Made by a program: the position numbers and the translations under genes. A model generated the notes under the pieces. That model was not told the origin of the DNA and ran no database searches. It was given only the letters and a program-made list of their open reading frames with translations. A stretch of 64,000 nt of DNA from Chryseobacterium sp. JAH. Its GTDB lineage: Bacteria > Bacteroidota > Bacteroidia > Flavobacteriales > Weeksellaceae. Shown here piece after piece: positions 1 through 9,212 of the stretch; position 1 is the stretch's first letter, and the number at the start of each line of letters is the position of its first letter. The stretch lies in the NCBI RefSeq assembly GCF_001507335.1, contig NZ_LMAH01000002.1, forward strand, positions 310,001-374,000, in the 5' to 3' direction.

Positions 1-1050
1 GTCGCCCATTTTCTGGAAACCAACTGTTTTTAACAAAGCTTCTGCCAATCCGTTATCACTACGCTGATTGGTATAGTACACAATATCGGAAAGTGTTGGA
101 GATTTGTACGCAGAAATCATTTTTCTAACTTCAGGAGTTCCATCAGTCGTTTTCGGACTTACTTTTCCGGTTACACCAACTCCACTTTTCACCAAAGTAG
201 CCCTGAAGCTATTGGCTAAAAATGCGGGTGCATCAGGAAGTTTAGTTGTTAAAATTCCATCACCATCATACTTTTCAGCATATACCATTTGATTGGCATA
301 AGGTGAAACATAGAAATATTTTTTGTCCGAAGCTAGATTATTCCCTTTCTTAACGATCAGTTTTTCGTTCGCAGGATTGATCTCACGTGTTGTACCAACC
401 GGCAGATAGTAATTATTGTTTTCTAGCCACACAACATTTTCCGGAAGTCTCGAAATGTTACCTTTGAAAAGCGCTGTCTGAATAATAATATCACCATTTA
501 CCTTTTTGATTCCCTCACGAGATATTCCACTCAAGAAGTCTGAAACGATTTCTTTGTAAGACCAGGCTCCCGCTTTGTTGGTCCCCAAAGATGGATCACC
601 ACTTCCTACAATGTAAAGATTTCCGTTTAAAACTCCATTCTCATCGATTTCTCCTGAATATTCTAGCTGTGTCATCCAACGGTAATTTTCTCCCAACAGA
701 TGTAAAGCAGTTTCTGTGGTCAACAATTTTGTGGTAGAAGCAGGAACAAGCGGAGTAGTTTCGTTGTACGAAGAGATTACTTTCTTCGTTTTCGGATCAA
801 AGATTACAAATCCCCAAGTTGCATTTTTCAGCACAGGATCCGTCATCATTGTGTTTAGGTTTACGTCTACAAGTTCTTTGGGAGACAAAAAAGCTTTTTC
901 AATCGCTGTTGCGGGAGAAGGTAAGTTTAATCCGCTTTTTTGACTGTCGAAATTAGGAGAATAAAGAACCGTAGATACAGTAGATTGAGCAAGGAAAAAA
1001 CCAGTGGCCAAAACCGTAATACCTGAAATATACTTTCTGTAATTTATCAT
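1..1050 (-). CDS. dacB: D-alanyl-D-alanine carboxypeptidase / endopeptidase, PBP4 type (partial, C-terminus off the left edge)
   Basis: 350 codons are visible; the gene runs off the left edge, so the C-terminus is missing. The start ATG (cat at 1048-1050) is followed by a signal peptide (ISGITVLATGFFLAQS). PBP4-family proteins are periplasmic low-molecular-weight enzymes that trim the peptidoglycan peptide stem or cut cross-links. The serine-protease-like signatures are present: PASTTKL supplies the S-x-x-K nucleophile motif, and SDNGLAE near the edge supplies S-x-N. The third motif (K-T-G) would lie outside the window. The stretch between the first two motifs is long, as expected of the family's inserted domains. 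It is transcribed towards the edge from its own likely promoter at 1138-1166. The family call is firm; carboxypeptidase versus endopeptidase specificity cannot be told. Confidence 0.9.
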   Translation of the reverse strand, partial: MINYRKYISGITVLATGFFLAQSTVSTVLYSPNFDSQKSGLNLPSPATAIEKAFLSPKELVDVNLNTMMTDPVLKNATWGFVIFDPKTKKVISSYNETTPLVPASTTKLLTTETALHLLGENYRWMTQLEYSGEIDENGVLNGNLYIVGSGDPSLGTNKAGAWSYKEIVSDFLSGISREGIKKVNGDIIIQTALFKGNISRLPENVVWLENNNYYLPVGTTREINPANEKLIVKKGNNLASDKKYFYVSPYANQMVYAEKYDGDGILTTKLPDAPAFLANSFRATLVKSGVGVTGKVSPKTTDGTPEVRKMISAYKSPTLSDIVYYTNQRSDNGLAEALLKTVGFQKMGD

Positions 1051-1137
1051 CAATTTTTTCTTTTGTTCTATTTTGGATGAGATAAAAAACGATTAGTTAA
1101 ATCACTTCTTAGAGTCCAAAAACACATAATAAACGTT

Positions 1138-1166
1138 CAAATGTAGATATTATTGTGACAAACCAA
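1138..1166 (-). promoter_or_regulatory. Bacteroidota-type promoter for the PBP4 gene
   Basis: On the minus strand a TTG (-33 element) is followed after 18 nt by TACATTTG, matching the TAnnTTTG -7 element of Flavobacteriia. It lies about 90 nt upstream of the dacB start and points towards it. The match is read from the sequence; promoter activity is inferred. Confidence 0.6.
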
Positions 1167-1210
1167 CCTATGAAAGTATGATAAAAGCATATAAAGTTTG
1201 TTAAAGAGTG

Positions 1211-3658
1211 TTAAAAATCCACAAAAACCTCTTTTTTAATGCTTTGATACGCAGTGATTTCGTCAAATTCTTTCAAACTTAATAATACAAGACTTTTAAA
1301 TTTTTCATAGTTCTTACCTCGCGGTAGCTTCAACAAGATCTGAAACTGATACAGATTATTCAATCGAGCAATCTGCGCTCTTTCCGGACCAAGAATACAG
1401 TCTTCAGGCAAATATTTCCTTAAAATTGAACCTAAAAACTGGGAAGCACGGTTGACTTTATCATCTTTGATGTGCTTCAGCTCAATCATTATTAATTTGG
1501 TGAAAGGCGGATAATGAAATTTTTGTCTCTCGGTGAGAAAATATTTATAAATTTTCATCACATTATTCATTTTAATCAACTGAAAAACAGAATGATCCGG
1601 ATTGTAGGTCTGAATTAAAACTTTCCCGTTGCCAGAAACTCTCCCCGCGCGACCTGAAACCTGGGTAATCAATTGATAGGCACGTTCCTCTGCCCTGAAA
1701 TCCTGAACATATAACATAGAATCAGCCTTTGGAATGGCGACCAGTTCAATATGATCAAAATCCAGGCCCTTGGAAATCATCTGTGTTCCAACGATAATAT
1801 CAGTTTCTCGATCTTCTATCTTCTCATATAATTTTTCGTAGGCAAATTTTTTCCGCATCGAATCAACATCCATCCTGTCGACTTCATTTTCAGGGAAAAC
1901 CTTTGAAATCTCTTCATGAATTTGCTCTACACCCACACCTCTTTCATTCAAATTTTCGGAATGACATTTTGGGCATGCTCTCGGTTTTGAAGCTCGCTGT
2001 CCACAATAATGGCATTTCATTTCATTGGCCGCTTTGTGATAGGTTAAAACAACATCACAGTTTGAACAGTAATTAACATAACCGCAAGTCTCACATTCTA
2101 TCACACTTGCATAACCACGTCTGTTATGAAGAATGATCGTTTGATTTTTTTCGTCTAATGTTTTCTTAATTTCATCAATCAGCTGCAAAGAAAAGTTACC
2201 TGAAACTTTTTTCGAATCCTGGGCTTCTTTAAAATTAATGAGTTCAAATTCAGGCAACTTCACATTCCCGAATCTTTCGTTTAAGAAAATATAGTGTAAT
2301 TTTTCTTTTCTGGCCAAATAATAACTTTCCACGGAAGGTGTAGCCGAACCTAAAATCACTCTCGCATCGTAAAATCCTGCTAGAACCAAAGCTGCATCTT
2401 TCGCATTAAAAAATGGAGAAACTTCTCTCGGTCTGTACGCTGAATCATGTTCTTCATCCACGATGACCAAACCTAAATTCTGATAAGGCAGAAACAAAGC
2501 ATTTCTTGTGGCAATAAGAATTTTGATATCGTTATTTTTGATTCTTCTCCAAACCTCCACTTTTTCAAAATCTGTCAATTTCTGATGATAAAAACCAAGT
2601 TGGCGTCCATATTTTTTTTCTAAACGTTGGGTGATTTGTTTGGTTAAAGAAATCTCGGGAAGTAAAAACAAAACATTTTTGCCTTCGTTTACCGATTCTT
2701 CAATTTTCTCTAAATACAAATGCGTTTTTCCAGAAGATGTAACACCGTGAATCAGAACATTTTTCTTTTCATTAAAAGCTTCATCAATTTCTGTTTTTGC
2801 TTCTTTCTGCGCCTCAGACAATTCTTCAATTTCCTCTATCTCTCCTTCATAGCTTTCGATTCTGTCTTTTTGAAGGTAGTATTCTTCCACCAGATTTTTA
2901 TCTGCCAATGCTTTGAAATGCGAACTGCCAAAGTATCCGTCCTCAAATAATTCCGATTTTTTGATGTGCGCGTCAGGATTTTCAGTTTGTTTTTCAGTGA
3001 TATTCAGGAAAAGTTCTTTCTGCTTTTTAGCTCTGTTGAGTTGCAAAAGAATTTCGGTCAGATTATGATTTTCCAAAACCTCATCTTTCACTTTTACATA
3101 GGCAACTTCTTTGGCTTTATATTTTTCAGCAACTTTTTCATCAATCTCAATATATTGCAAATCAATTAATGAGTTAATCGTTTTGATGATTTCCTTTTTG
3201 GGAATAAACGCTTCAATATCGGTCAGATTAATCAACTGACGAACTTCCAAGGCCTGAATGAGATACATCTCGTTGACATCCAGATTTTCAAATTCAATGA
3301 CTGCGTGGGGCTTCAGCTTTAAATAGGTTTCACTTTCCAGTTTCAGAGAAGACGGAAAAGCAAAGCGGTAAATTTCGCCCAAATTGCAGAGATAATAACC
3401 AGAAAGCCAGTTCCAAAATTTGATTTGCTCCGTAGTAACAATTGGATACTCATCTAAAATGCTGATAACTTCTTTGGCAACAAAATTTTCCGGTGTCTGA
3501 TCGTGAAGTTCAAAAACAATTCCTGTATAAATTTTTTTTCCACCAAACGGTACAAGGACACGCATTCCGTTTTCAATTTTGAAAGCGAGTTCTTCGGGAA
3601 CTTTGTAGGTAAAAGTTCCTTTTAAATTAAGCGGCAAAATGATCTGGGCGTACTGCAA
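1211..3658 (-). CDS. priA: Primosomal protein N' (replication restart helicase PriA)
   Basis: 815 aa, full length for PriA. It is a 3'-5' DNA helicase that recognises abandoned replication forks and reloads the replicative helicase. The N-terminal DNA-binding region (about 1-190) comes first. The helicase core follows, with Walker A GVTSSGKT near residue 303 and the DEEH box (VIVDEEHDSAYRPR) near 400. Eight cysteines at roughly 521-563 (CETCGYVNYCSNC and a second CHYC / CPKC set) form the paired zinc-binding module. Helicase motifs V and VI (GTQMISKGLDFD, QVSGRAGR) follow. The start at 3658 gives MQYAQIILPLNLKGTFTYKV, the usual PriA N-terminus. It appears to be a single-gene unit; the next gene downstream is dacB, which has its own promoter. 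Confidence 0.97.
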   Translation of the reverse strand: MQYAQIILPLNLKGTFTYKVPEELAFKIENGMRVLVPFGGKKIYTGIVFELHDQTPENFVAKEVISILDEYPIVTTEQIKFWNWLSGYYLCNLGEIYRFAFPSSLKLESETYLKLKPHAVIEFENLDVNEMYLIQALEVRQLINLTDIEAFIPKKEIIKTINSLIDLQYIEIDEKVAEKYKAKEVAYVKVKDEVLENHNLTEILLQLNRAKKQKELFLNITEKQTENPDAHIKKSELFEDGYFGSSHFKALADKNLVEEYYLQKDRIESYEGEIEEIEELSEAQKEAKTEIDEAFNEKKNVLIHGVTSSGKTHLYLEKIEESVNEGKNVLFLLPEISLTKQITQRLEKKYGRQLGFYHQKLTDFEKVEVWRRIKNNDIKILIATRNALFLPYQNLGLVIVDEEHDSAYRPREVSPFFNAKDAALVLAGFYDARVILGSATPSVESYYLARKEKLHYIFLNERFGNVKLPEFELINFKEAQDSKKVSGNFSLQLIDEIKKTLDEKNQTIILHNRRGYASVIECETCGYVNYCSNCDVVLTYHKAANEMKCHYCGQRASKPRACPKCHSENLNERGVGVEQIHEEISKVFPENEVDRMDVDSMRKKFAYEKLYEKIEDRETDIIVGTQMISKGLDFDHIELVAIPKADSMLYVQDFRAEERAYQLITQVSGRAGRVSGNGKVLIQTYNPDHSVFQLIKMNNVMKIYKYFLTERQKFHYPPFTKLIMIELKHIKDDKVNRASQFLGSILRKYLPEDCILGPERAQIARLNNLYQFQILLKLPRGKNYEKFKSLVLLSLKEFDEITAYQSIKKEVFVDF

Positions 3659-3750
3659 GGGAAAAATTAAAATGTAAAATTAAATGTTTCTGAAGACAAC
3701 TGCAATTTTTTTGTTCGTGATATGATTTTGATTTGCTACCGAATCATTAA

Positions 3751-3855
3751 TAGCCCTGATCGCAACGGCATCCTTTTTTGTGGCTGAAAAATCCTTGAAA
3801 TACCGAAAGGAAGTGGTTACAAAAAAGATATAGTGGAGAGCAGGAAAAGCTCCTA
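3751..3855. repeat. REP-like intergenic repeat, copy 1
   Basis: This copy has a conserved outer frame (GGCATCCTTTTTT on the left, AAAAAAGATATAGTGGAGAGC on the right) around a variable centre. CTTTTTTGT and ACAAAAAAG form a 9-bp inverted repeat. The same frame recurs at 15077-15214 and, in reverse orientation, at 15841-15909. It lies between the AEC permease stop and priA. No protein is encoded. Confidence 0.7.
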
Positions 3856-3865
3856 AAAAAGTCTT

Positions 3866-4774
3866 TTAAAAAATAAATTCGAGAATCTGGTACCAAACCG
3901 CTGTAGTAAAAAAGCCCAGAATTATACTGAACCCAATGGTGAGATTGGTCAGTTTGGTATTGAGTCTGAATTGTTCGGCAATAATGCTGGAAGTTACAAC
4001 GGTCGGCATTGCGGATTCAAAAATGGTAATTTTGGCAACGTTGCCCGTGATTCCAAATAGAAAAACCAATCCCAGACTGATTATCGGAGCCAAAATCAAT
4101 TTATAAAACATAGACGCAGACATCTGTGGAATCAACTTTTTCCAGCCGTTGAATTTCAACTGCAAGCCGACGGAAAATAATGCAAGCGGACTTAAAGTTG
4201 CGGCCAGTTTGTCAAAAAGCGGTTCTGCAAAAGTAAAATCAATAAATGGAGACAAAACCAATGCAGCAATACAACCTAGGAGCGGTGGAAAGGTGATCAA
4301 TCTTTTAAAAATAAACTTCGCACTCACTGCGCCTGATTTTCCGCCACCTCGAATCGCTGTGATAATTCCCAAAGTGGAAAGCGAAAAAAACATCGTCTGG
4401 TCGCAAATGATGGCGATGCTTAAAAGACTTTCCCCGTAAAATGCGCTGATTAAAGGAAAACCTATGAAAGAAGTATTGCTGTAACCGCTGACTAATTCTA
4501 AAGTACTTCGTGATCTTTCGGAATATCCTTTCGCTTTACAGTACATTTTCATAAAAACGAAGGCAAAAACTGCAGTCAGAAACGTTGCGAAAATCGGGAA
4601 AAGCATCTCCAGAGACCACTGAACTTTGGGCAAATATTTGAATGAAACAGCGGGCAATGCGAGATAAAGAATCCAAGTATTGATGCCTTTGTGAGCGTCG
4701 GGATGGATGGATTTTGTTTCTTTGAGGATCATTCCCGCAAGAATGCAGACGCCGATTAAAACAAAATTTACCAT
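3866..4774 (-). CDS. AEC (auxin efflux carrier) family permease
   Basis: 302 aa with about ten hydrophobic segments along the whole length, characteristic of AEC/BASS-fold secondary transporters. Bacterial members typically move small carboxylates such as malate, malonate or other organic acids, but the substrate cannot be read from this sequence. Family features include the early PAVSFKYLP stretch and a second-half repeat (LSPLALFSVGLQL). It lies 60 nt downstream of the beta-mannosidase on the same strand and could be the last gene of the glycan operon, but no shared regulation is visible. Copy 1 of the REP-like repeat follows it. Confidence 0.85.
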   Translation of the reverse strand: MVNFVLIGVCILAGMILKETKSIHPDAHKGINTWILYLALPAVSFKYLPKVQWSLEMLFPIFATFLTAVFAFVFMKMYCKAKGYSERSRSTLELVSGYSNTSFIGFPLISAFYGESLLSIAIICDQTMFFSLSTLGIITAIRGGGKSGAVSAKFIFKRLITFPPLLGCIAALVLSPFIDFTFAEPLFDKLAATLSPLALFSVGLQLKFNGWKKLIPQMSASMFYKLILAPIISLGLVFLFGITGNVAKITIFESAMPTVVTSSIIAEQFRLNTKLTNLTIGFSIILGFFTTAVWYQILEFIF

Positions 4775-4834
4775 AATTCTAAAAAGTATTCTGCAAATTT
4801 AGTGATATTGCTCAAAAAAGCTTCAAGGTTAAAA

Positions 4835-7318
4835 TTAATTCATCGTGTCCCACAAAGTCATTACCTCAACATTTTTTACAGGTTTTGACAACTTAATTCT
4901 CCTTGACGTTTTCGGCAGCAGATCAAAAAAGTTGTCAGAGAAATGGGTGTCGCCCATTAAATAAACATCTTTTGCCAGAACATCGGTGGAGATTTCGATT
5001 ACTGTAGGAGATATTTTTTTGATTTTGATGTTGGATTTTGTGAGTTTTAAGTCTTTTGGTTTTGCGAAGAAATGAAGATTTTCTGCAATGATTTTTTTAT
5101 TGACATCTTTTAAAATCAATTTTAAAAAAACTTCATTTTTATTGGAATATTTAATTAAATTTTTAATTTCTACATGATCGATCTTCGCGATTCCCTCCAA
5201 TGTTTTTCCATTCTGAACCGTCGTTAAATCATTTAAAATTTTACCATTAAAATCAATAACCTGAATTTCTACTTTTATATCTTCAAACTTTTTTAATTCA
5301 TCATTAACGGCGTAAAAGTTCAAAAAACCGTCGATTTCTTCCGTTAAAATCACCTGATTTTCAAAACTTCTTTTGACCTGATAATGCAAAGCTTTCCAAT
5401 TTCCTAAATAATCAATCGACGACCACGAAATTACAGGCCAGCAATCATTCAACTGCCAATACAGCGTTCCCATATTGTAAGGTTTTGCGCGGCGGTGAGC
5501 TTCTATGGCAATCTGCATTCCACGAGCCTGAAGCAGCTGGGAAACGTAATTGTATTTCACAAAATCTTTCGGAACCACATAATCCCGCTTCATATATTCG
5601 TTGATGATATAAAAACCACGTGCATTTTTTTCGTGCGCTTTGATCGTTGAATTTTCTAAACTTAAATCTGGTTCTCCAGAAAACATGGATTTAACAGCCT
5701 CTAAACTCGGCATTCCCTGAAAACCGTATTCAGAAGCAAAGCGAGGCACTTTTTCGTTATAAATTTCAAACGGAAATTCGCCCCACCAAACACCCCAGTA
5801 ATGAGAATCGCCTTCGGTTAAACTTTCTTTGTGTCCCCAACCGATTGACGGTGATGTCGGCCAGTAGATATTTTTTTCTGAGGTTAAATTTTCCTTCAAA
5901 GCATATGGTATTATCTCATGGAAAACCTTTTTATAATCTTTCCAGACCTGAAGAGAATCTTCTTTTGAATATTTGAACTGTTTCTGATAACCCCAGTTGA
6001 CAATCGCTTCGTCAATTTCATTATTTCCGCACCACAAAGCGATGGACGGATGATTTTGAAGCCGGTTGACCTGATCTCTGACTTCCTCTTTTACGTTATT
6101 TAAAAAATCTTCATCTGACGGATAAAAACTTCCGGCAAACATAAAATCCTGCCACACGAGAATTCCGTTTTCATCGCAGGCCTTGTAGAATTCATCATCT
6201 TCATAAATTCCGCCACCCCAGACACGAATCATATTCATGTTGGCATCTTTGCAGTCTTTGATGAGTTTTCGATATTTTTCTTTGGTAATTCTCGGCGTAA
6301 AGCTGTCAGATGGAATCCAGTTGGTTCCTTTTGCATACATTGGTTTTCCGTTCACTTTAAAATAGAATGATTTTCCTTTTCCGTCTTTTTCCTGATTTAA
6401 TTCGATGGTTCTCAATCCAATCGTCTTATCTTTTTGGTCAATAATTTGAGCATCCTTTTTCAGAGCAAATTTTAAAACATAAGTCATTGCTTTTCCCCAT
6501 CCATTCGGTTGCCAGAAATGTGGATTTTCAATTTTAAATGGAACTGAAATTTTGTTTAAACCTTTTTTTAGAACAATATCATGATTTGCTTTATCCGTTG
6601 TAAAAATATATTTGCCTTCATTCTCCGCAAAAATTTCGGCATGAATTATTAAATCTGCCTTTTGCTTGGTTAAAGATTTCTGTTCGATTTTTACATTTTC
6701 AAGTTTTGCATGATTCCAGAAATTCAATTTGACATCTTTCCAGATTCCGGCAGTGACTAATCTTGGTCCCCAATCCCAACCAAACTGATATTGCGCTTTT
6801 CTTACAAAACTTCGCGGCGTTTCCGGCATGGTGAACGGAACTTCTTTGGCTAATTCTTTTCCGACATTGACTGAAGATTTAAATTTAATCTGCAACGTAT
6901 TATTTCCAACTTTCAATTCATTTTTCACCGGAATTTTCCATGTTCTGAACATGTTGTTTGTTTTCTTCAGCAGTTTTCCATTCAAATAAATTTCAGAAAA
7001 AGTATCTAGTCCATGAAAAATCAAATTGGCATTTTGGTTTTTTAATTCTTCAGATGAAATTTTAAAAACCGTCTGATAATCCCAGTTTTCATTTTCTACC
7101 CACTGTACTTTTTTCTCGTTTTCATCTTTATACGGATCGGGAATTACTTTATTGTCCATCAAATCCAAATGAACGGTTCCCGGGACCGTGGCGGTAAGCC
7201 AAGAATTTTCTTTTGCATTTTTAAACTGCCACTTTTCTGGCGAAAGATTTCGCTCTGAAGATTGTGAAAATGAAACTACATAAAGTACAGTTAAAATGAA
7301 TGAAATCAGATTTTTCAA
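4835..7318 (-). CDS. Beta-mannosidase, glycoside hydrolase family 2
   Basis: 827 aa with a signal peptide (ISFILTVLYVVSFSQS), so exported to the periplasm or beyond. The GH2 layout is visible: N-terminal sugar-binding jelly roll (VPGTVHLDLM, WDYQTVF), immunoglobulin-like domain, then the TIM barrel. The acid/base Glu is in WCGNNEIDEA (about residue 431) and the nucleophile Glu in FASEYGFQG (about 527). The MIRVWGGGIYEDDEFY motif before the active site is typical of beta-mannosidases rather than beta-galactosidases. It would cleave the Man-beta-1,4-GlcNAc bond of the N-glycan core or mannan-derived oligosaccharides. It starts 9 nt after the cutC stop, so it is very likely co-transcribed with cutC. 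Confidence 0.92.
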   Translation of the reverse strand: MKNLISFILTVLYVVSFSQSSERNLSPEKWQFKNAKENSWLTATVPGTVHLDLMDNKVIPDPYKDENEKKVQWVENENWDYQTVFKISSEELKNQNANLIFHGLDTFSEIYLNGKLLKKTNNMFRTWKIPVKNELKVGNNTLQIKFKSSVNVGKELAKEVPFTMPETPRSFVRKAQYQFGWDWGPRLVTAGIWKDVKLNFWNHAKLENVKIEQKSLTKQKADLIIHAEIFAENEGKYIFTTDKANHDIVLKKGLNKISVPFKIENPHFWQPNGWGKAMTYVLKFALKKDAQIIDQKDKTIGLRTIELNQEKDGKGKSFYFKVNGKPMYAKGTNWIPSDSFTPRITKEKYRKLIKDCKDANMNMIRVWGGGIYEDDEFYKACDENGILVWQDFMFAGSFYPSDEDFLNNVKEEVRDQVNRLQNHPSIALWCGNNEIDEAIVNWGYQKQFKYSKEDSLQVWKDYKKVFHEIIPYALKENLTSEKNIYWPTSPSIGWGHKESLTEGDSHYWGVWWGEFPFEIYNEKVPRFASEYGFQGMPSLEAVKSMFSGEPDLSLENSTIKAHEKNARGFYIINEYMKRDYVVPKDFVKYNYVSQLLQARGMQIAIEAHRRAKPYNMGTLYWQLNDCWPVISWSSIDYLGNWKALHYQVKRSFENQVILTEEIDGFLNFYAVNDELKKFEDIKVEIQVIDFNGKILNDLTTVQNGKTLEGIAKIDHVEIKNLIKYSNKNEVFLKLILKDVNKKIIAENLHFFAKPKDLKLTKSNIKIKKISPTVIEISTDVLAKDVYLMGDTHFSDNFFDLLPKTSRRIKLSKPVKNVEVMTLWDTMN

Positions 7319-7327
7319 AGTGAAAAT

Positions 7328-7990
7328 TTAAATATTAGACTTTAGCTTTTTAATCTCCTCAGCATTGGCAAAAGATTCATACGGCAGCACCGCCGAAGAA
7401 TGAAAATATCTCCCGTCCGTCACATTTTCCAACTCTGATATATTATTCGAACGTACTCCGCCACCGATTAAGATTTTAATATCATCACCACAATTCTCAA
7501 TAAGTTTTTTTAAAATTTCTTTTCCTTCCATCGCAGAATTTTCGCCGCCGGAAGTGAGAATTTCTTTGAAACCTAATTCAATCAGTTTTTCCGTAGATTC
7601 AAAAATATTTTTAGTTCGGTCGATTGCGCGGTGAAAAACGCAGGGTTTACCGTTGGCCAGATCAACCAAGAGTCTGTTTTTTTCATAATCGATTTCCTGA
7701 TTTTCATCTAGAATGCCGAAAACAAAACCATCAGCCTTCGCCTTTGAAAATTCAATAATATCTCTCTGCATCCGCATAAATTCTGAATCACTGTACATAA
7801 AACCGCCACCTACAGGGCGGATCATCACATGAATCGGTTTTGAATATTTATCTTTTAAGTATCTTAATTCTTCAAGGTCTGGAGTGATTCCTCCTGAATT
7901 GATGTCGGCACAGAATTCAATTCTGTCTGCAACGGAATTTAAGGCTATTTCAGCGGAAGTGATATCAAAAGTGGCTATTTCTAAAAACAT
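7328..7990 (-). CDS. cutC: CutC family protein (TIM-barrel; annotated as copper homeostasis)
   Basis: 220 aa from the chosen start MFLEIATFDITSAEIAL (cat at 7988-7990), the family's normal N-terminus. The reading frame stays open upstream to 8110, but that extension is translated repeat DNA (see 8040-8094), so it is excluded. Family motifs are present: RIEFCADINSGGITPD, HVMIRPVGGGF, FHRAID, ILTSGG, and IGGGVRSNNI near the end. CutC was linked to copper tolerance in Escherichia coli, but its biochemistry is uncertain. Here it lies between glycosylasparaginase and beta-mannosidase genes and 9 nt before the latter, which suggests a role in handling a sugar or amino-sugar product. That role is inference from context. 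Confidence 0.88.
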   Translation of the reverse strand: MFLEIATFDITSAEIALNSVADRIEFCADINSGGITPDLEELRYLKDKYSKPIHVMIRPVGGGFMYSDSEFMRMQRDIIEFSKAKADGFVFGILDENQEIDYEKNRLLVDLANGKPCVFHRAIDRTKNIFESTEKLIELGFKEILTSGGENSAMEGKEILKKLIENCGDDIKILIGGGVRSNNISELENVTDGRYFHSSAVLPYESFANAEEIKKLKSNI

Positions 7991-8039
7991 AGTTTTGTTG
8001 GATGTTTGATGATGGGGGATGGATGTCTTTTCGAAGAGA

Positions 8040-8094
8040 AACGAAGAAGCAATCTTTTCGACTTGTGGAAATATGCTCAACAGATCGCTTCGTT
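8040..8094. repeat. Imperfect inverted repeat in the cutC upstream spacer
   Basis: AACGAAGAAGCAATCT (8040-8055) pairs with AGATCGCTTCGTT (8082-8094), with a short bulge. The surrounding 7991-8150 spacer resembles the 'TCACTCCGAACGAAG' type of intergenic repeat that I recall from Chryseobacterium genomes. It leaves an open frame upstream of cutC but shows no protein-like composition. Confidence 0.5.
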
Positions 8095-8153
8095 CGGAGT
8101 GACTTTTCACTTGGCTCTTCTCACATTTTACTTTTTACCTGGCTCTTTTAAAA

Positions 8154-9149
8154 CTATTTCAAAGCAAAATCAGGTTTTTCAAGGCGGTTTCCTTTCTGGT
8201 CGTAAACAGCAAAATTAAATCCGTCCTGAATACAGTATGAACCATATTCCCCTTTTTTATTAATGGCAATAAAGCCCACCTGAATATCTTTTAAATTTTT
8301 ATTTCTTCGTTGAGTAATTTTCACAATCCTTTCAACTGCTTCTTTACAAGCCTGTTGCGGATTTCTTCCCTGTCGCATCAGTTCGACAACAAGATGAGTT
8401 CCGACTGTCCTGATGACTTCTTCACCATGACCGGTTGCCGTTGCAGCACCAACTTCATTATCGACGAACAAACCTGCACCGATAATCGGCGAATCACCTA
8501 CTCTGCCATGCATTTTAAAAGCCATTCCGCTCGTTGTACACGCTCCTGAGAGATTTCCCTGAGCATCCAAAGCGATCATTCCAATCGTGTCGTGATTTTC
8601 GATGTTAACAATTGGCTTGTATTTGCTGTCTTTCAGCCACTCTTTCCATTCTTTTTCGGATTCTGCTGTGAGAATATTTTCTTTTTTAAAACCTTGTGAA
8701 ATGGCAAACTGAAAAGCTCCGTCGCCTACCAACATCACGTGAGGTGTCTTTTCCATAACCATTCTCGCTACAGAAATCGGATTTTTAATATTTTCCAAGC
8801 ACGCTACCGAACCGATGTTGTAATTTTCATCCATAATGCAGGCATCCAGCGTCACTCTTCCGTCTCTGTCGGGGCGTCCGCCGTAGCCAACACTTCTTTC
8901 GTTCGGGTCATTTTCAACCAAACGCACGCCTTTTTCAACCGCATCCAAAGCTCTTCCACCTTTTCCTAAAATCTTCCACGCTTCTTTGTTGGCTTTTAAA
9001 CCAAAATCCCAGGTTGAAAGAACGATGGGTTTACTGACCAACGTATTTTCATTTTCAGGAAGTTCTTTAGCTATTAAATCTAATGGATTCAGCAACAATG
9101 CGGATGATAATAGACCTGTTGTCTTTAAAAATTTTCTTCTTGAATTCAT
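8154..9149 (-). CDS. N4-(beta-N-acetylglucosaminyl)-L-asparaginase (glycosylasparaginase)
   Basis: 331 aa Ntn-hydrolase that cleaves the GlcNAc-Asn bond left after protein digestion of N-glycoproteins. The precursor self-cleaves before a threonine: the DTIGMIALD motif places that nucleophile at Thr188. GRVGDSPIIGAG and GAATATGHGEEVIRT supply the substrate pocket. The sequence closely follows the well-studied enzyme of Elizabethkingia (formerly Flavobacterium) meningoseptica. The N-terminus has a twin-arginine-like signal (NSRRKFLKTTGLLSSALLL), suggesting Tat export. It lies 63 nt after the GH20 hexosaminidase and 163 nt before cutC, all on the same strand. Confidence 0.95.
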   Translation of the reverse strand: MNSRRKFLKTTGLLSSALLLNPLDLIAKELPENENTLVSKPIVLSTWDFGLKANKEAWKILGKGGRALDAVEKGVRLVENDPNERSVGYGGRPDRDGRVTLDACIMDENYNIGSVACLENIKNPISVARMVMEKTPHVMLVGDGAFQFAISQGFKKENILTAESEKEWKEWLKDSKYKPIVNIENHDTIGMIALDAQGNLSGACTTSGMAFKMHGRVGDSPIIGAGLFVDNEVGAATATGHGEEVIRTVGTHLVVELMRQGRNPQQACKEAVERIVKITQRRNKNLKDIQVGFIAINKKGEYGSYCIQDGFNFAVYDQKGNRLEKPDFALK

Positions 9150-9212
9150 ATTTTTAGGTTGAGGCTTTTAAGGTTAATCTTGAATAGTAAATTTTAAATC
9201 TTGAATCTTGAA

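Noticed and set aside
8006-8218. 70-aa plus-strand frame overlapping the cutC spacer and the end of glycosylasparaginase
   Set aside because: It runs through repeat DNA and antisense to a clear gene; no start context or domain.
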